From an uncultured Microbulbifer sp. (lineage in GTDB: Bacteria; Pseudomonadota; Gammaproteobacteria; Pseudomonadales; Cellvibrionaceae), in assembly GCF_947489355.1 (NCBI RefSeq), contig NZ_CANLDD010000014.1:1-64000 (forward strand): DNA of 64,000 nucleotides, read 5' to 3'. Position numbers and translations under genes: made by a program. Shown here piece by piece: positions 46,624 through 54,902 of this stretch (the stretch's first letter is position 1; each line of letters opens with the position of its first letter). The notes beneath the pieces are model-generated. The model did no database searches. It was not told where the DNA came from and saw nothing but the letters and a program-made list of their open reading frames with translations.

Positions 46624-47169
46624 TTTATAAATATCGTAGGGTGCCTGCCCCCCATAGGCTGGGTCGGGGAAGATATCGTGGATGGCGAGGTAACCGCCCG
46701 GGACTATGTGGCGTGACCAGCAGCGGTAGTCGGTCATCGCCGCTTCCAGGGAGTGGCCACCGTCGATAAAGACGAGGCCCAGAGGGGTATTCCAGCAGCG
46801 CGCCGCAACCGACGAAGGCGCCACAATGGGAACCACCCAATCGTCCAGTGCAGCGGTACGGATATTTGCGCGGAAGCTGCCAAAACTGTCCATCATTTGA
46901 ATGTGATCGTCAAACAGCTCCGGATCATGGTATTCCTCTCCGCGTTGATGCTCTTCGGAGCCCCGGTGGTGATCCACGGCAAACAACACGCTGTTGGTCA
47001 GTTTGCAGGCCGCGGCCAGATAAACGGTGGATTTACCGCAATAGCTACCGACCTCCAGGCAGGGGCCAAGGCCACTGGCCTCCGCGGCGAGATGATAGAG
47101 GGCCTCCCCTTCCTGGGCTGCGAGGAACCCCTTAATGGCTCGAGTATCAATGGATAGTCTAATGGTCAT
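46552..47169 (-). CDS. Class I SAM-dependent methyltransferase (Methyltransf_24-like)
   Basis: About 205 residues from MTIRLSIDTRAIKGF; the longer frame to 47229 lacks support. SAM motif I is CLEVGSYCGKSTVYLA, the acidic turn is FAVDHHRGSEEH, and VFIDGGHSLEAAMTDY is the typical Methyltransf_24 block, followed by VPGGYLAIHDIF. Such enzymes often methylate sugar hydroxyls or catechol-like oxygens and need a divalent metal held by the DGGH acidic residues. It is the only minus-strand gene in the 43-48.6 kb cluster, and its end overlaps the terpenoid-cyclase-fold gene. Confidence 0.85.
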   Translation of the reverse strand: MTIRLSIDTRAIKGFLAAQEGEALYHLAAEASGLGPCLEVGSYCGKSTVYLAAACKLTNSVLFAVDHHRGSEEHQRGEEYHDPELFDDHIQMMDSFGSFRANIRTAALDDWVVPIVAPSSVAARCWNTPLGLVFIDGGHSLEAAMTDYRCWSRHIVPGGYLAIHDIFPDPAYGGQAPYDIYKLALASAQFELVETVDTLGILRRL

Positions 47170-47284
47170 GGAGAAAGGCTTTCTATTTGTTGTGGTCCGA
47201 ACACTAAACCCCGGCATCCGCAAAAGCAATTGCGATTTGCTTTGCTGGTGCTGACCTCAAATGGACGAAACCTGAATTTAAACG

Positions 47285-48007
47285 ATGCGCAAAGATCACA
47301 GACCCTATTGGCTAAAGCGCTTGCAGCTGCGCTGGCGCACGTGGCGTACCGAGCGTTACCTGCTTCCGCAGTTCGATGCTGTGGGGGTTGAGCCGGAGGT
47401 CATGGACCCTGCCTCGGTACAGGTATTTGGTGCAAATATTCGCTTGGGTCACTACCCCCATTTAATTTCCAATGCGGAAAAATGCATACGCTTCACCACT
47501 TTTGGCCACAGGGGGCGCGAGGCATTCATTACCATTGGAAACTATGTACTGATTTCTCCCGGAGTGCGGATCTCCGCGGCGCACTCCATAGAAATTGGCG
47601 ATGCCTGCATGCTCGCTGCCAACGTGTATATCTCTGATTCCGACTGGCATGGTATTTACAATCGCACGCGGCCTTTTCGCTGCACAGCGCCGGTGCGGCT
47701 GGGCAATAATGTCTGGATCGGCGATAGTGCGACCATTTGCAAAGGGGTTAGCATCGGCGATCATTCTGTGGTGGGTGCCGGTAGCATTGTCACGCGGGAT
47801 GTGCCGGCGAATATGGTGGTCGCCGGCAATCCGGCGAAGCCGGTGAAAACCATCGATCCCAAACGGCGGATGATCACCCGCGAGGCCCTGTTTACCGACG
47901 CTTTCCGCCAAACCCATAACCTGGAGGAACTGGATAAAATGCTGTTGCAGGGCAACAGCCTGCGCGGCTGGTTGCGCGCGTTGTTTTTCCCTCGGCGTGG
48001 TGATTGA
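47285..48007 (+). CDS. Left-handed beta-helix acyltransferase (hexapeptide family)
   Basis: 240 residues. Residues 85-185 hold the hexapeptide repeats (ITIGNYVLISPGVRISAAHS, IEIGDACMLAANVYISDSD, VRLGNNVWIGDSATICKGVS) with the catalytic-type His in SDSDWHGIY and the C-terminal loop VPANMVVAGNPAKPVK. This is the WcaF/NodL/maltose O-acetyltransferase group, which transfers acetyl or another acyl from CoA to a sugar hydroxyl. The basic N-terminus (KRLQLRWRTWRTERYL) could sit on the membrane. The shikimate-kinase-like gene follows directly. Confidence 0.85.
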   Translation: MRKDHRPYWLKRLQLRWRTWRTERYLLPQFDAVGVEPEVMDPASVQVFGANIRLGHYPHLISNAEKCIRFTTFGHRGREAFITIGNYVLISPGVRISAAHSIEIGDACMLAANVYISDSDWHGIYNRTRPFRCTAPVRLGNNVWIGDSATICKGVSIGDHSVVGAGSIVTRDVPANMVVAGNPAKPVKTIDPKRRMITREALFTDAFRQTHNLEELDKMLLQGNSLRGWLRALFFPRRGD

Positions 48008-48035
48008 ATGGTTTTTTGCTCCAAGATGTGAACTG

Positions 48036-48548
48036 ATGAAGAAAAGAAAAAGTATTGTGCTCATTGGGATGCCCGGTGCCGGGAAAAGCACTCTGGGCGT
48101 TTTGCTGGCCAAAGAGATGGCTCTGGATTTTGTCGACACCGATGTGTTGATTCAGGCCCGTAAAGGCAAAACCCTGCAACAGATTATCGCGGAGAGTGGC
48201 TATCTGAACTTGAGGAGGATTGAGGGGGAAATTATTGCCAGTGCCCATTTGCCCAGGCATGTGATCGCAACCGGCGGTAGCGCTGTGTACAGCGATGCGG
48301 GTATGGCAAACCTGCGTAGCCTCGGTGCGGTCGTGTTTCTGGAGTGCTCGGCAGAAGCGCTGCGCCGCCGTATTCACAATTACGAAAGCCGCGGTATCGC
48401 CAAGGCACCGGGGCAAACCTTTGAAGCGTTATTTTTAGAGCGCCAGGCGCTTTACAGGCAATATGCGGATATGACGGTACGCTGTGACGGTTTGACCATG
48501 CAGGAAGTGCTGGAGCAGCTGATAGAGGCGCTAAAGGCGCGGGGTTAA
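48036..48548 (+). CDS. Shikimate-kinase-like P-loop kinase
   Basis: About 170 residues from MKKRKSIVLIGM; a GTG at 47997 would overlap the acyltransferase and lacks a ribosome binding site. The Walker A motif is GMPGAGKST (11-19), with VDTD (33-36) supplying the magnesium/substrate Asp and NLRRIE (58-63) the arginine contact. The Walker B-like triplet reads GGS (80-82) where shikimate kinases have GGG. The LID region (ESRGIAKAPGQTFEALF) is also unlike AroK. Placed at the end of a glycosyltransferase/acyltransferase cluster, it may phosphorylate something other than shikimate. Confidence 0.75.
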   Translation: MKKRKSIVLIGMPGAGKSTLGVLLAKEMALDFVDTDVLIQARKGKTLQQIIAESGYLNLRRIEGEIIASAHLPRHVIATGGSAVYSDAGMANLRSLGAVVFLECSAEALRRRIHNYESRGIAKAPGQTFEALFLERQALYRQYADMTVRCDGLTMQEVLEQLIEALKARG

Positions 48549-48606
48549 AACACCTGGGATACCCCCGGTCAATCGGGGTTGTCAGCCATTGGAGAGCAGC
48601 GCTGAT

Positions 48607-48633
48607 AGCCCCGGAACAGTGGGGCTCTCTTTT
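48607..48633 (+). terminator. Rho-independent terminator after the kinase gene
   Basis: AGCCCC-ggaacagt-GGGGCT followed by CTCTTTT, 59 bp past the stop. A second small stem (CCCCG/CGGGG) lies just upstream near 48565. Confidence 0.6.
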
Positions 48634-48653
48634 GAACCCCTTGCCTGCCTTGT

Positions 48654-49124
48654 TTATAGAGGCAGTTGCGTGGTGTATTTCACCTGTTTCAAGGCAAAGG
48701 TGGAATTGACCGAAGCCACATTGGGCAGGTGGACCAGCGAGCGCTTTAAAAGCTGCTCATAATGCTCTACGCTGTCGACGACTACGCGCAGCACATAGTC
48801 CTTGTCCCCACTGGTCGAGTAGCATTCAACCACTTCTTGAACGTCCTGTACTGCCGATTCGAAACTGTTCAGGGATTCTTCGTCGTGGTTGTGAATCGTG
48901 ATATAACAGTATACTGTGACCCCTAGGTCTAGCTTGCGGGGGTCCAGCAGGGTAACACGGCCGCGGATAATGCCTTCTGCCTCGAGCCTTTTAATGCGCC
49001 GCCAGCAGGGGGTGTGGGAGAGACCGACCTTGTCGCCGAGTTCCGCCATGGAATAATCGGCGTTTTCCTGCAGTGCACGCAGAATCTTGCGGTCGAAGTC
49101 ATCCATGTCTGTCAAGCGCTTCAT
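48654..49124 (-). CDS. Lrp/AsnC-family transcriptional regulator
   Basis: 156 residues. The N-terminal helix-turn-helix reads MAELGDKVGLSHTPCWRRIKRLEAEGII, followed by the AsnC/RAM ligand-binding domain (TVYCYITIHNHDEES, VVECYSTSGDKDYVLRVVV, LPNVASVNSTFALKQVKYTT). It matches Lrp-type amino-acid-responsive regulators in length. It is transcribed away from the indolepyruvate oxidoreductase gene with a 275-bp gap, so it probably controls that gene in response to an aromatic or branched amino acid. Confidence 0.92.
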   Translation of the reverse strand: MKRLTDMDDFDRKILRALQENADYSMAELGDKVGLSHTPCWRRIKRLEAEGIIRGRVTLLDPRKLDLGVTVYCYITIHNHDEESLNSFESAVQDVQEVVECYSTSGDKDYVLRVVVDSVEHYEQLLKRSLVHLPNVASVNSTFALKQVKYTTQLPL

Positions 49125-49399
49125 AAAGACTCCTATCCTATAAATATTTTTATAATCGAAATTTTCATCATAAATTTACGCACATTTGTGTAAATAAAGC
49201 AATGCCCTGTTGCGCCTAACGAACTAGTATGGCCCGACCAGCTTGTCTCGGGACGGGTGCTGTTGCTGATTGCCCGCCCGCGGATGCTGGTGTGGACCAC
49301 AATGGCGATATTTGTTTGCCGACTAGAGGCAATTCAAAAAATAATGACTCATAGCCCAAAACGGGTTTTACACAGAGTGAATGAGCGGAAATTAGGTGT

Positions 49400-52300
49400 A
49401 TGACTGATAAAGAGACCCGTTCCCAGTGCGCGGAGCTTACCCAGGCAAGAAAACAGATCTCCCTGGAAGACCGCTATACCCTCCTCGAGGGCCGTGTGCT
49501 GCTCTCCGGGATACAGGCGCTGGTGCGCCTGCCGATTGACCAGATGCGCATGGATCAATCCCGCGGCCTCGACACTGCCACTTTTATTTCCGGTTATCGC
49601 GGCTCTCCACTGGGGGGCTACGATCTACAACTGTCTCGAGCCAAAAAACTGCTGGAGCAGCACAATATCCGTTTCCAGCCCGGCGTCAATGAGGAACTGG
49701 CGGCGACCGCTGTGTGGGGGTCCCAGCAGGTGGGCCTGTTCGAGGGTGCCGAGGTGGATGGCGTTTGCGGCATCTGGTACGGCAAGACCCCGGGGGTGGA
49801 CCGCTCTTGCGATGCCTTCCGTCATGCCAATGCAGCGGGCTCCTCTCCCAAAGGGGGCGCCCTGATCGTGTCCGGTGATGACCACGGCTGCAAGTCCTCA
49901 TCCTATCCCGGTCAGTCGGAATTCGCCTTTGTGGATATGCATATCCCGGTACTGAATCCCGCCACTGTACAAGAAGTGCTGGATTACGGCCACTACGGGC
50001 TGGAGCTGTCCCGCTTTAGCGGCTGCTGGGTGGCAATGATTACCCTGGCGGAAAATATGGACAGTGCCGCCACGGTGGAAGTGGACCCGCGGCGCGTAGC
50101 GTTCATCTATCCGGAGATCGAGCGCCCCGATGGCGGCTTGAACATCCGCAAGCAGGACAACCCCCTCGCGCAAGAGGAGCGCCTGTGGCGTTACAAACGA
50201 CCGGCAGCCCTCGCATTTGCCCGCGCTAATCACTTAAACCGGGTGGTGTTGGAGAATCCCGAGGCCACGCTGGGTATTGTCACCACAGGCAAGGCCCACC
50301 TGGACCTGATGCAGGCCTTTGAGGATATGGGCATCGATGAGAAGAGGGCCCGCCAGATCGGAATCCGGATTCTCAAGGTGGGCATGACCTACCCCCTGGA
50401 TGTACCCGGTATCCAGGCATTTGCCCGCGGCCTGGATACGCTGCTGGTGCTGGAGGAGAAGCGCAGCCTGATGGAAGTGCAGCTGAAAGAGGAGCTGTAC
50501 AACGTACACCAGAAAGATCCCCACTTTCCGCGTATTCTGGGCAAGGTGGACGAACATGATCGACCGCTGATGCCGGCTTACGGAGAGCTGTCGCCGGCTA
50601 TTATTGCCCAGGTGCTGGGTGCTGTGCTGGGTGCTGACAGGCTGGGTGAAGGCGGCAAACACCGCTTGATGCGCCTCAGTGCCTTGGCCCAACGTATCTC
50701 CCGGCAGGCGGGTTCCAGTGTTTCGCGCCTGCCCATGTTCTGTGCCGGTTGCCCCCATAACCGTTCCACCAAAGTGCCGGAGGGCAGCCGTGCCCTTGCC
50801 GGTATCGGTTGCCACTATATGGCCCAGTGGCTGGATCGTGAGACCTATACCTTTACCCAGATGGGTGCCGAGGGTGTCAACTGGGTGGGGCAGGCACCAT
50901 TCACTCGCGAAAAACACGTGTTTGTGAATCTCGGTGATGGCACCTATTTCCATTCCGGCATTCTGGCGATTCGCGCCGCTGTCGCCGCCGGGGTCAATAT
51001 CACCTACAAAATCCTGTTTAACGACGCTGTAGCAATGACCGGTGGCCAGCCCCACGACGGCGAGCTGTCACCGGATATGATCTGCCGACAGGTACTGGCG
51101 GAGGGGGTGCAGAAGGTTGTACTGGTGATGGATAACCCCCAGAAATATCGTGGTGTCCTGTCCTTTCCCGCCGAGGTTGAGATACGCCACCGCGATCACC
51201 TGCCAGCGGTAATGGAAACACTGCGGGAACTTGAGGGCTGTTCCATCATCATTTATGACCAGACCTGTGCCACCGAATTGCGTCGCAAGCGCAAGCGCGG
51301 CCTGTTGCCTCAGGCCGAGGGTCGTCCATTTATCAACGAACTAGTCTGTGAGGGCTGTGGCGACTGTGTGCAGCAGTCCAGCTGTATAGCCGTGGAGAAA
51401 GTCTCCACTGCACTGGGTGACAAGCGCCGGGTCAATCAGACCGGTTGCAACCAGGATCTGTCTTGCATCAATGGTTTCTGTCCGTCGTTTGTCACTGTGA
51501 AAGGGGGGCGCCTGGCCAAAAATGCCGGAGTGGGGGATCGGCTCTGCACCGAAGCGGAGAAACTCCCTGCGCCACAGCAGCCCACACTGGAGGTTCCCTA
51601 CAATTTCCTGGTGACAGGTGTGGGTGGTACCGGTGTAGTGACAATCGGTGCACTGCTGGCAATGGCGGCCCATATCGAAGGGACGGCTTGCAGTACACTG
51701 GACCAGACCGGCCTGGCGCAAAAGGGCGGTGCGGTTTACTCCCACATACGCTTTGCCGCGCGGCCGCAAGCGCTGCAAGCGGTGCGTATCTCCGACGGCC
51801 GTGCCGATGCATTGATGGCCTGCGACCTGATAGCCGCGGGTAACCTGGCCGCCTGTCTAAGCAAGCTGGACGAAACCCGCAGCCGCGCCGTGGTGAACAC
51901 CCATTTGAGTCCGACTGCTGCGAGTGTATTGGGGCGGGAAGAGGTGCATTCGCCCCAGGCGATTCTGGATACCCTGAGCAGCGCAGTCAGTGCGCTGGAT
52001 TCCGTTGCAGCGCACCGGCTCACCAAATCCGCACTTGGCGATACGCTTGCCGCCAATATCTTTATGTTGGGTTTTGCCTGGCAAAAAGGGTTATTACCGC
52101 TTTCCCAGGCATCGCTACAGCAGGCCATCAAGTTGAACGGTGTTGTTGTGGAAGGCAACTTGCAAGGTTTTGCAGCAGGCCGGCTTGCCGCTGCAAACCC
52201 CCGGGCTCTGGAAGGGCTTCTCGCCAGTGAGCAAGCGCCAGTGGCATTTCCGCAAGGGCTGCAAGAACTGGTTGCCCACCGGGTTGAACATCTCACTGGC

Positions 52301-52957
52301 TACCAGAATCCGAAACTGGCGAAGCGCTATCAGAACCTGGTAGACCAAGTGAGCGCCGCAGAAGCCCTCATCTTGCCCAAAAGCCAGGCACTTGCGGAAG
52401 TGGTTGCTCGCAACTATGCCAAGCTGCTGGCCTATAAAGACGAGTATGAGGTTGCACGACTGTATACCGACGACCGTTTTATCCAGTCACTGCAGGAGAA
52501 TTTTAGCGGGGACTTTAATCTGGAGTTCAACCTGGCCCCGCCACTTTTGGCCCCCTTTGACAAAGTGCTGAGACGGCCTCGCAAGATGAAATTTGGCGGT
52601 TGGATGTTTAAAGCCTTTGCCGTTTTGGCCAAACTGAAATGCCTGCGCGGCACAACCCTGGATGTGTTTGGATATACTGCCGAGCGCAGGGAGGAGCGGG
52701 CCCTGATCGCCGACTATGAGCAGCTGGTTAACAAGGTCGTGCGTGAGCTAAGCGGCCAGAACCACAGTGCAGCCCTTGAATTGCTGGGCTACCCGGATGT
52801 GATCCGCGGTTATGGCCCGGTAAAAGAGGCTGCTGTGCAGGATGCGCAGCAACGGCGCGCCATGGCGCTCAACCGGTTTGAAAGCCCCGAGGGTGATAAC
52901 GACCTGGCGGCCGAGGTGGCAGTATTCGATCCCGCCAGAGCGCAGCAAGCGGGGTAG
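49400..52957 (+). CDS. Indolepyruvate:ferredoxin oxidoreductase, fused subunits
   Basis: 1185 residues joining what archaea encode as IorA and IorB. Order: N-terminal pyrimidine-type half (residues 20-400), a Cys motif MFCAGCPHNRST near 447, TPP-binding half (FVNLGDGTYFHSG, YKILFNDAVAMTGGQPHDG), a ferredoxin-like set of Cys residues (VCEGCGDCVQQSSC near 650 and CNQDLSCINGFCPSF after it), and from about 734 the gamma/IorB-type domain (VTGVGGTGVVTIGALLAMAA). It oxidatively decarboxylates indolepyruvate or other aryl- and branched 2-oxoacids to acyl-CoA, reducing ferredoxin. The bacterial one-chain form is typical of proteobacteria. Confidence 0.93.
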   Translation: MTDKETRSQCAELTQARKQISLEDRYTLLEGRVLLSGIQALVRLPIDQMRMDQSRGLDTATFISGYRGSPLGGYDLQLSRAKKLLEQHNIRFQPGVNEELAATAVWGSQQVGLFEGAEVDGVCGIWYGKTPGVDRSCDAFRHANAAGSSPKGGALIVSGDDHGCKSSSYPGQSEFAFVDMHIPVLNPATVQEVLDYGHYGLELSRFSGCWVAMITLAENMDSAATVEVDPRRVAFIYPEIERPDGGLNIRKQDNPLAQEERLWRYKRPAALAFARANHLNRVVLENPEATLGIVTTGKAHLDLMQAFEDMGIDEKRARQIGIRILKVGMTYPLDVPGIQAFARGLDTLLVLEEKRSLMEVQLKEELYNVHQKDPHFPRILGKVDEHDRPLMPAYGELSPAIIAQVLGAVLGADRLGEGGKHRLMRLSALAQRISRQAGSSVSRLPMFCAGCPHNRSTKVPEGSRALAGIGCHYMAQWLDRETYTFTQMGAEGVNWVGQAPFTREKHVFVNLGDGTYFHSGILAIRAAVAAGVNITYKILFNDAVAMTGGQPHDGELSPDMICRQVLAEGVQKVVLVMDNPQKYRGVLSFPAEVEIRHRDHLPAVMETLRELEGCSIIIYDQTCATELRRKRKRGLLPQAEGRPFINELVCEGCGDCVQQSSCIAVEKVSTALGDKRRVNQTGCNQDLSCINGFCPSFVTVKGGRLAKNAGVGDRLCTEAEKLPAPQQPTLEVPYNFLVTGVGGTGVVTIGALLAMAAHIEGTACSTLDQTGLAQKGGAVYSHIRFAARPQALQAVRISDGRADALMACDLIAAGNLAACLSKLDETRSRAVVNTHLSPTAASVLGREEVHSPQAILDTLSSAVSALDSVAAHRLTKSALGDTLAANIFMLGFAWQKGLLPLSQASLQQAIKLNGVVVEGNLQGFAAGRLAAANPRALEGLLASEQAPVAFPQGLQELVAHRVEHLTGYQNPKLAKRYQNLVDQVSAAEALILPKSQALAEVVARNYAKLLAYKDEYEVARLYTDDRFIQSLQENFSGDFNLEFNLAPPLLAPFDKVLRRPRKMKFGGWMFKAFAVLAKLKCLRGTTLDVFGYTAERREERALIADYEQLVNKVVRELSGQNHSAALELLGYPDVIRGYGPVKEAAVQDAQQRRAMALNRFESPEGDNDLAAEVAVFDPARAQQAG

Positions 52958-53115
52958 GCCATGTGCATCAGGGGTTTGGCACTGGCGGTTATTTGCCGCG
53001 CCGGTATATCGGTGTTACCCCTGTTGCAGCCGGTGAAATTGCGCGCTCTCCCTGTTGTCCTGGCACAGCGCCTTCAGATACAGAGTCCGGCAAGCCGATA
53101 GCTATTCAATGATCG

Positions 53116-54006
53116 TCAGAGTTGTTCCAGCTTGTATCCTGCCTGTTCAAGCAGTCGGATCACGCCCTTTTCACCCACCAAGTGGCCCGCTCCCAGGATC
53201 ACAAATAGAGAGGGGTAGTTGGGCGCGTTAGTCGCGATCCAGGCTGTCATCTTTTCGTTGCGTTGGAAAAACAAAGCGTCGAACAACGGTTTGTAGTCCG
53301 GGTTTTCTTCAAGTCCCTGCAGAACAATCAGGCGGTTGAGGGCGTCGATATCGCCGGTTTTCCAGGCACGGGTGATTTGCGGCAGTAAAGAGGAGATATC
53401 CTCCAGTTGCTCCAGGGTCCGCTGGAGCAGCAATGCTGGATTCTCCAGGCTGTTGAGCAGCTCGACTTGTTGCAGTACCCCTTCGAGTTCCAATACCGCC
53501 TTGCCGTCCTGTTTGGCTTTTTTGAGAAAGTGCCTGTCGATGCCCCATTCGGGTTTCAGGCCGTGGGCATGCATTTCAATCATGCCCATGGAAGCCATGG
53601 CAATGGCGGGGCGCTGGCGAATAAACAGGGCTTCGGGCATGTTGTGTTTGCGTATCCAGCCCTGCAGCTGTTGGTACAGTTCCGGGGGCAGATCATCGCG
53701 CAGGCTCCGATCACCCTGGTAAACCGACGCCATCATGATTTTCTGCTGCAGCAGCATATCGCTCTCGGCAGCGGTGATATCGGCCTCAACGGCAATGGTA
53801 TCGCTGTTTGAATAGGCTTCTTCTATCTGAGCGCGCAGGGGGTAGAAATCCTCAGTCGCCAGATGAATGGAGCCGAGCAGATAGACAGTTTTGTTCTCTC
53901 TGGTAGCCTTCCAGAAGACGCCTTTGTCTGCCTCAGCTGCCGACACAAGCCCGGCAAACAGGAGGAGAGCAGCAGCAATCGAATGGGCTAGATAGCGATG
54001 AAACAT
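53116..54006 (-). CDS. TraB/GumN family protein
   Basis: 296 residues with a signal peptide (MFHRYLAHSIAAALLLFAGLVSAAEA). The family's hallmark blocks are present: VYLLGSIHLATEDFYPL after the signal, AVEADI, MGMIEMHAHGLKPEWGIDRHFL, and the C-terminal ILGAGHLVGEKGVIRLLEQAGY. The two GxxH motifs are thought to bind metal; a protease-like activity has been proposed for relatives. It is predicted periplasmic. The role of the protein here is unknown. Monocistronic, upstream of and in the same orientation as the PagL-like gene, but separated by about 150 bp. Confidence 0.9.
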   Translation of the reverse strand: MFHRYLAHSIAAALLLFAGLVSAAEADKGVFWKATRENKTVYLLGSIHLATEDFYPLRAQIEEAYSNSDTIAVEADITAAESDMLLQQKIMMASVYQGDRSLRDDLPPELYQQLQGWIRKHNMPEALFIRQRPAIAMASMGMIEMHAHGLKPEWGIDRHFLKKAKQDGKAVLELEGVLQQVELLNSLENPALLLQRTLEQLEDISSLLPQITRAWKTGDIDALNRLIVLQGLEENPDYKPLFDALFFQRNEKMTAWIATNAPNYPSLFVILGAGHLVGEKGVIRLLEQAGYKLEQL

Positions 54007-54153
54007 GTCATTTTCCTGATCTTATCTAAGTCAACACATGTTAGCACTCTGCCTTCACGCTTTATACTGCGGCCGATGAGGTCTCTATCGGGGGGAATGG
54101 TGTTGCAGGTTTTGAAGGGATTGGTTCTTTCGCGGGATCATCTGAGAGATGTA

Positions 54154-54759
54154 TTAAAAGTTAAAGTGCCCGTTTAGTGAGGCAAAATCAAACCCGGGGT
54201 TGGGATTATTGGTATAAGCATTAGAAAAATGGCTGTAACGCAGAGACAAGGTGTGGCCACTGGAAAAGCGATACCCCAATGCAAAGTGTAAGGCGAAATT
54301 GAGCTTTGTACTGAGTTGGATATCACCAAAATTCCTGCGACTCAGGTAGGAGGCGCCAACACCGGCTTCAGCAAAAGTGCCGCTGGGCTCATTGCGTGGA
54401 TACCAGCGTAGCACCGGCTTGATTTCAACAATATTCTGTTGTTGGTTTTCGTTGTGGTGTGCCAGGCGCAGGTAGGAGTAACTTCCCTGTCCCCACCATT
54501 GCCAAAGATTGCTTGCATTGCCGGATGAGGCAAAGAGATAGGAATAATTCACGCCCGCCATTTCCGCAGCGGAAATGGAATTTCTCTGTAGCAGAGCCTT
54601 TCCCAGCCCCTTGCCGGCACTGACAATCAACTCCTGCTCAGCAAAAACAGTTGGGGAGATGGAAAACCCGCAAGTGGCGAGAAGTATACAATTGATCACT
54701 CCGGTGCAATGCGCACTTACGGCCATAGATTTACACATAACCTCAGGTAGGTAACTCAC
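54154..54759 (-). CDS. PagL-like lipid A 3-O-deacylase (acyloxyacyl hydrolase)
   Basis: 201 residues with a signal-like stretch ending near SISPTVFAE; an internal Met (MAVSAHCTG) is an alternative start. The mature part would form a small eight-strand outer-membrane barrel. The C-terminal RYSHFSNAYTNNPNPGFDF is the PagL active-site block, with His177 and Ser179 as the catalytic pair. At the third catalytic position, 12 residues after the Ser, PagL has Glu and this protein has Asp191. It would remove the 3-position acyl chain of lipid A and soften host or phage recognition. Ends in Phe, as outer-membrane proteins do. Confidence 0.8.
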   Translation of the reverse strand: MSYLPEVMCKSMAVSAHCTGVINCILLATCGFSISPTVFAEQELIVSAGKGLGKALLQRNSISAAEMAGVNYSYLFASSGNASNLWQWWGQGSYSYLRLAHHNENQQQNIVEIKPVLRWYPRNEPSGTFAEAGVGASYLSRRNFGDIQLSTKLNFALHFALGYRFSSGHTLSLRYSHFSNAYTNNPNPGFDFASLNGHFNF

Positions 54760-54902
54760 TGCTTAAAGGTCGTATTTAAGACTAGTAGGAATGCTGTTGG
54801 TGGCAAGAGTGTTGACCCTGGCGGAGTGATCCCCCAAAGTGCCGGGTAAGTACACGACAGGGGGGAACCCATGCCAGCGGCGGGTCGGTTGCGGGCACTG
54901 TA

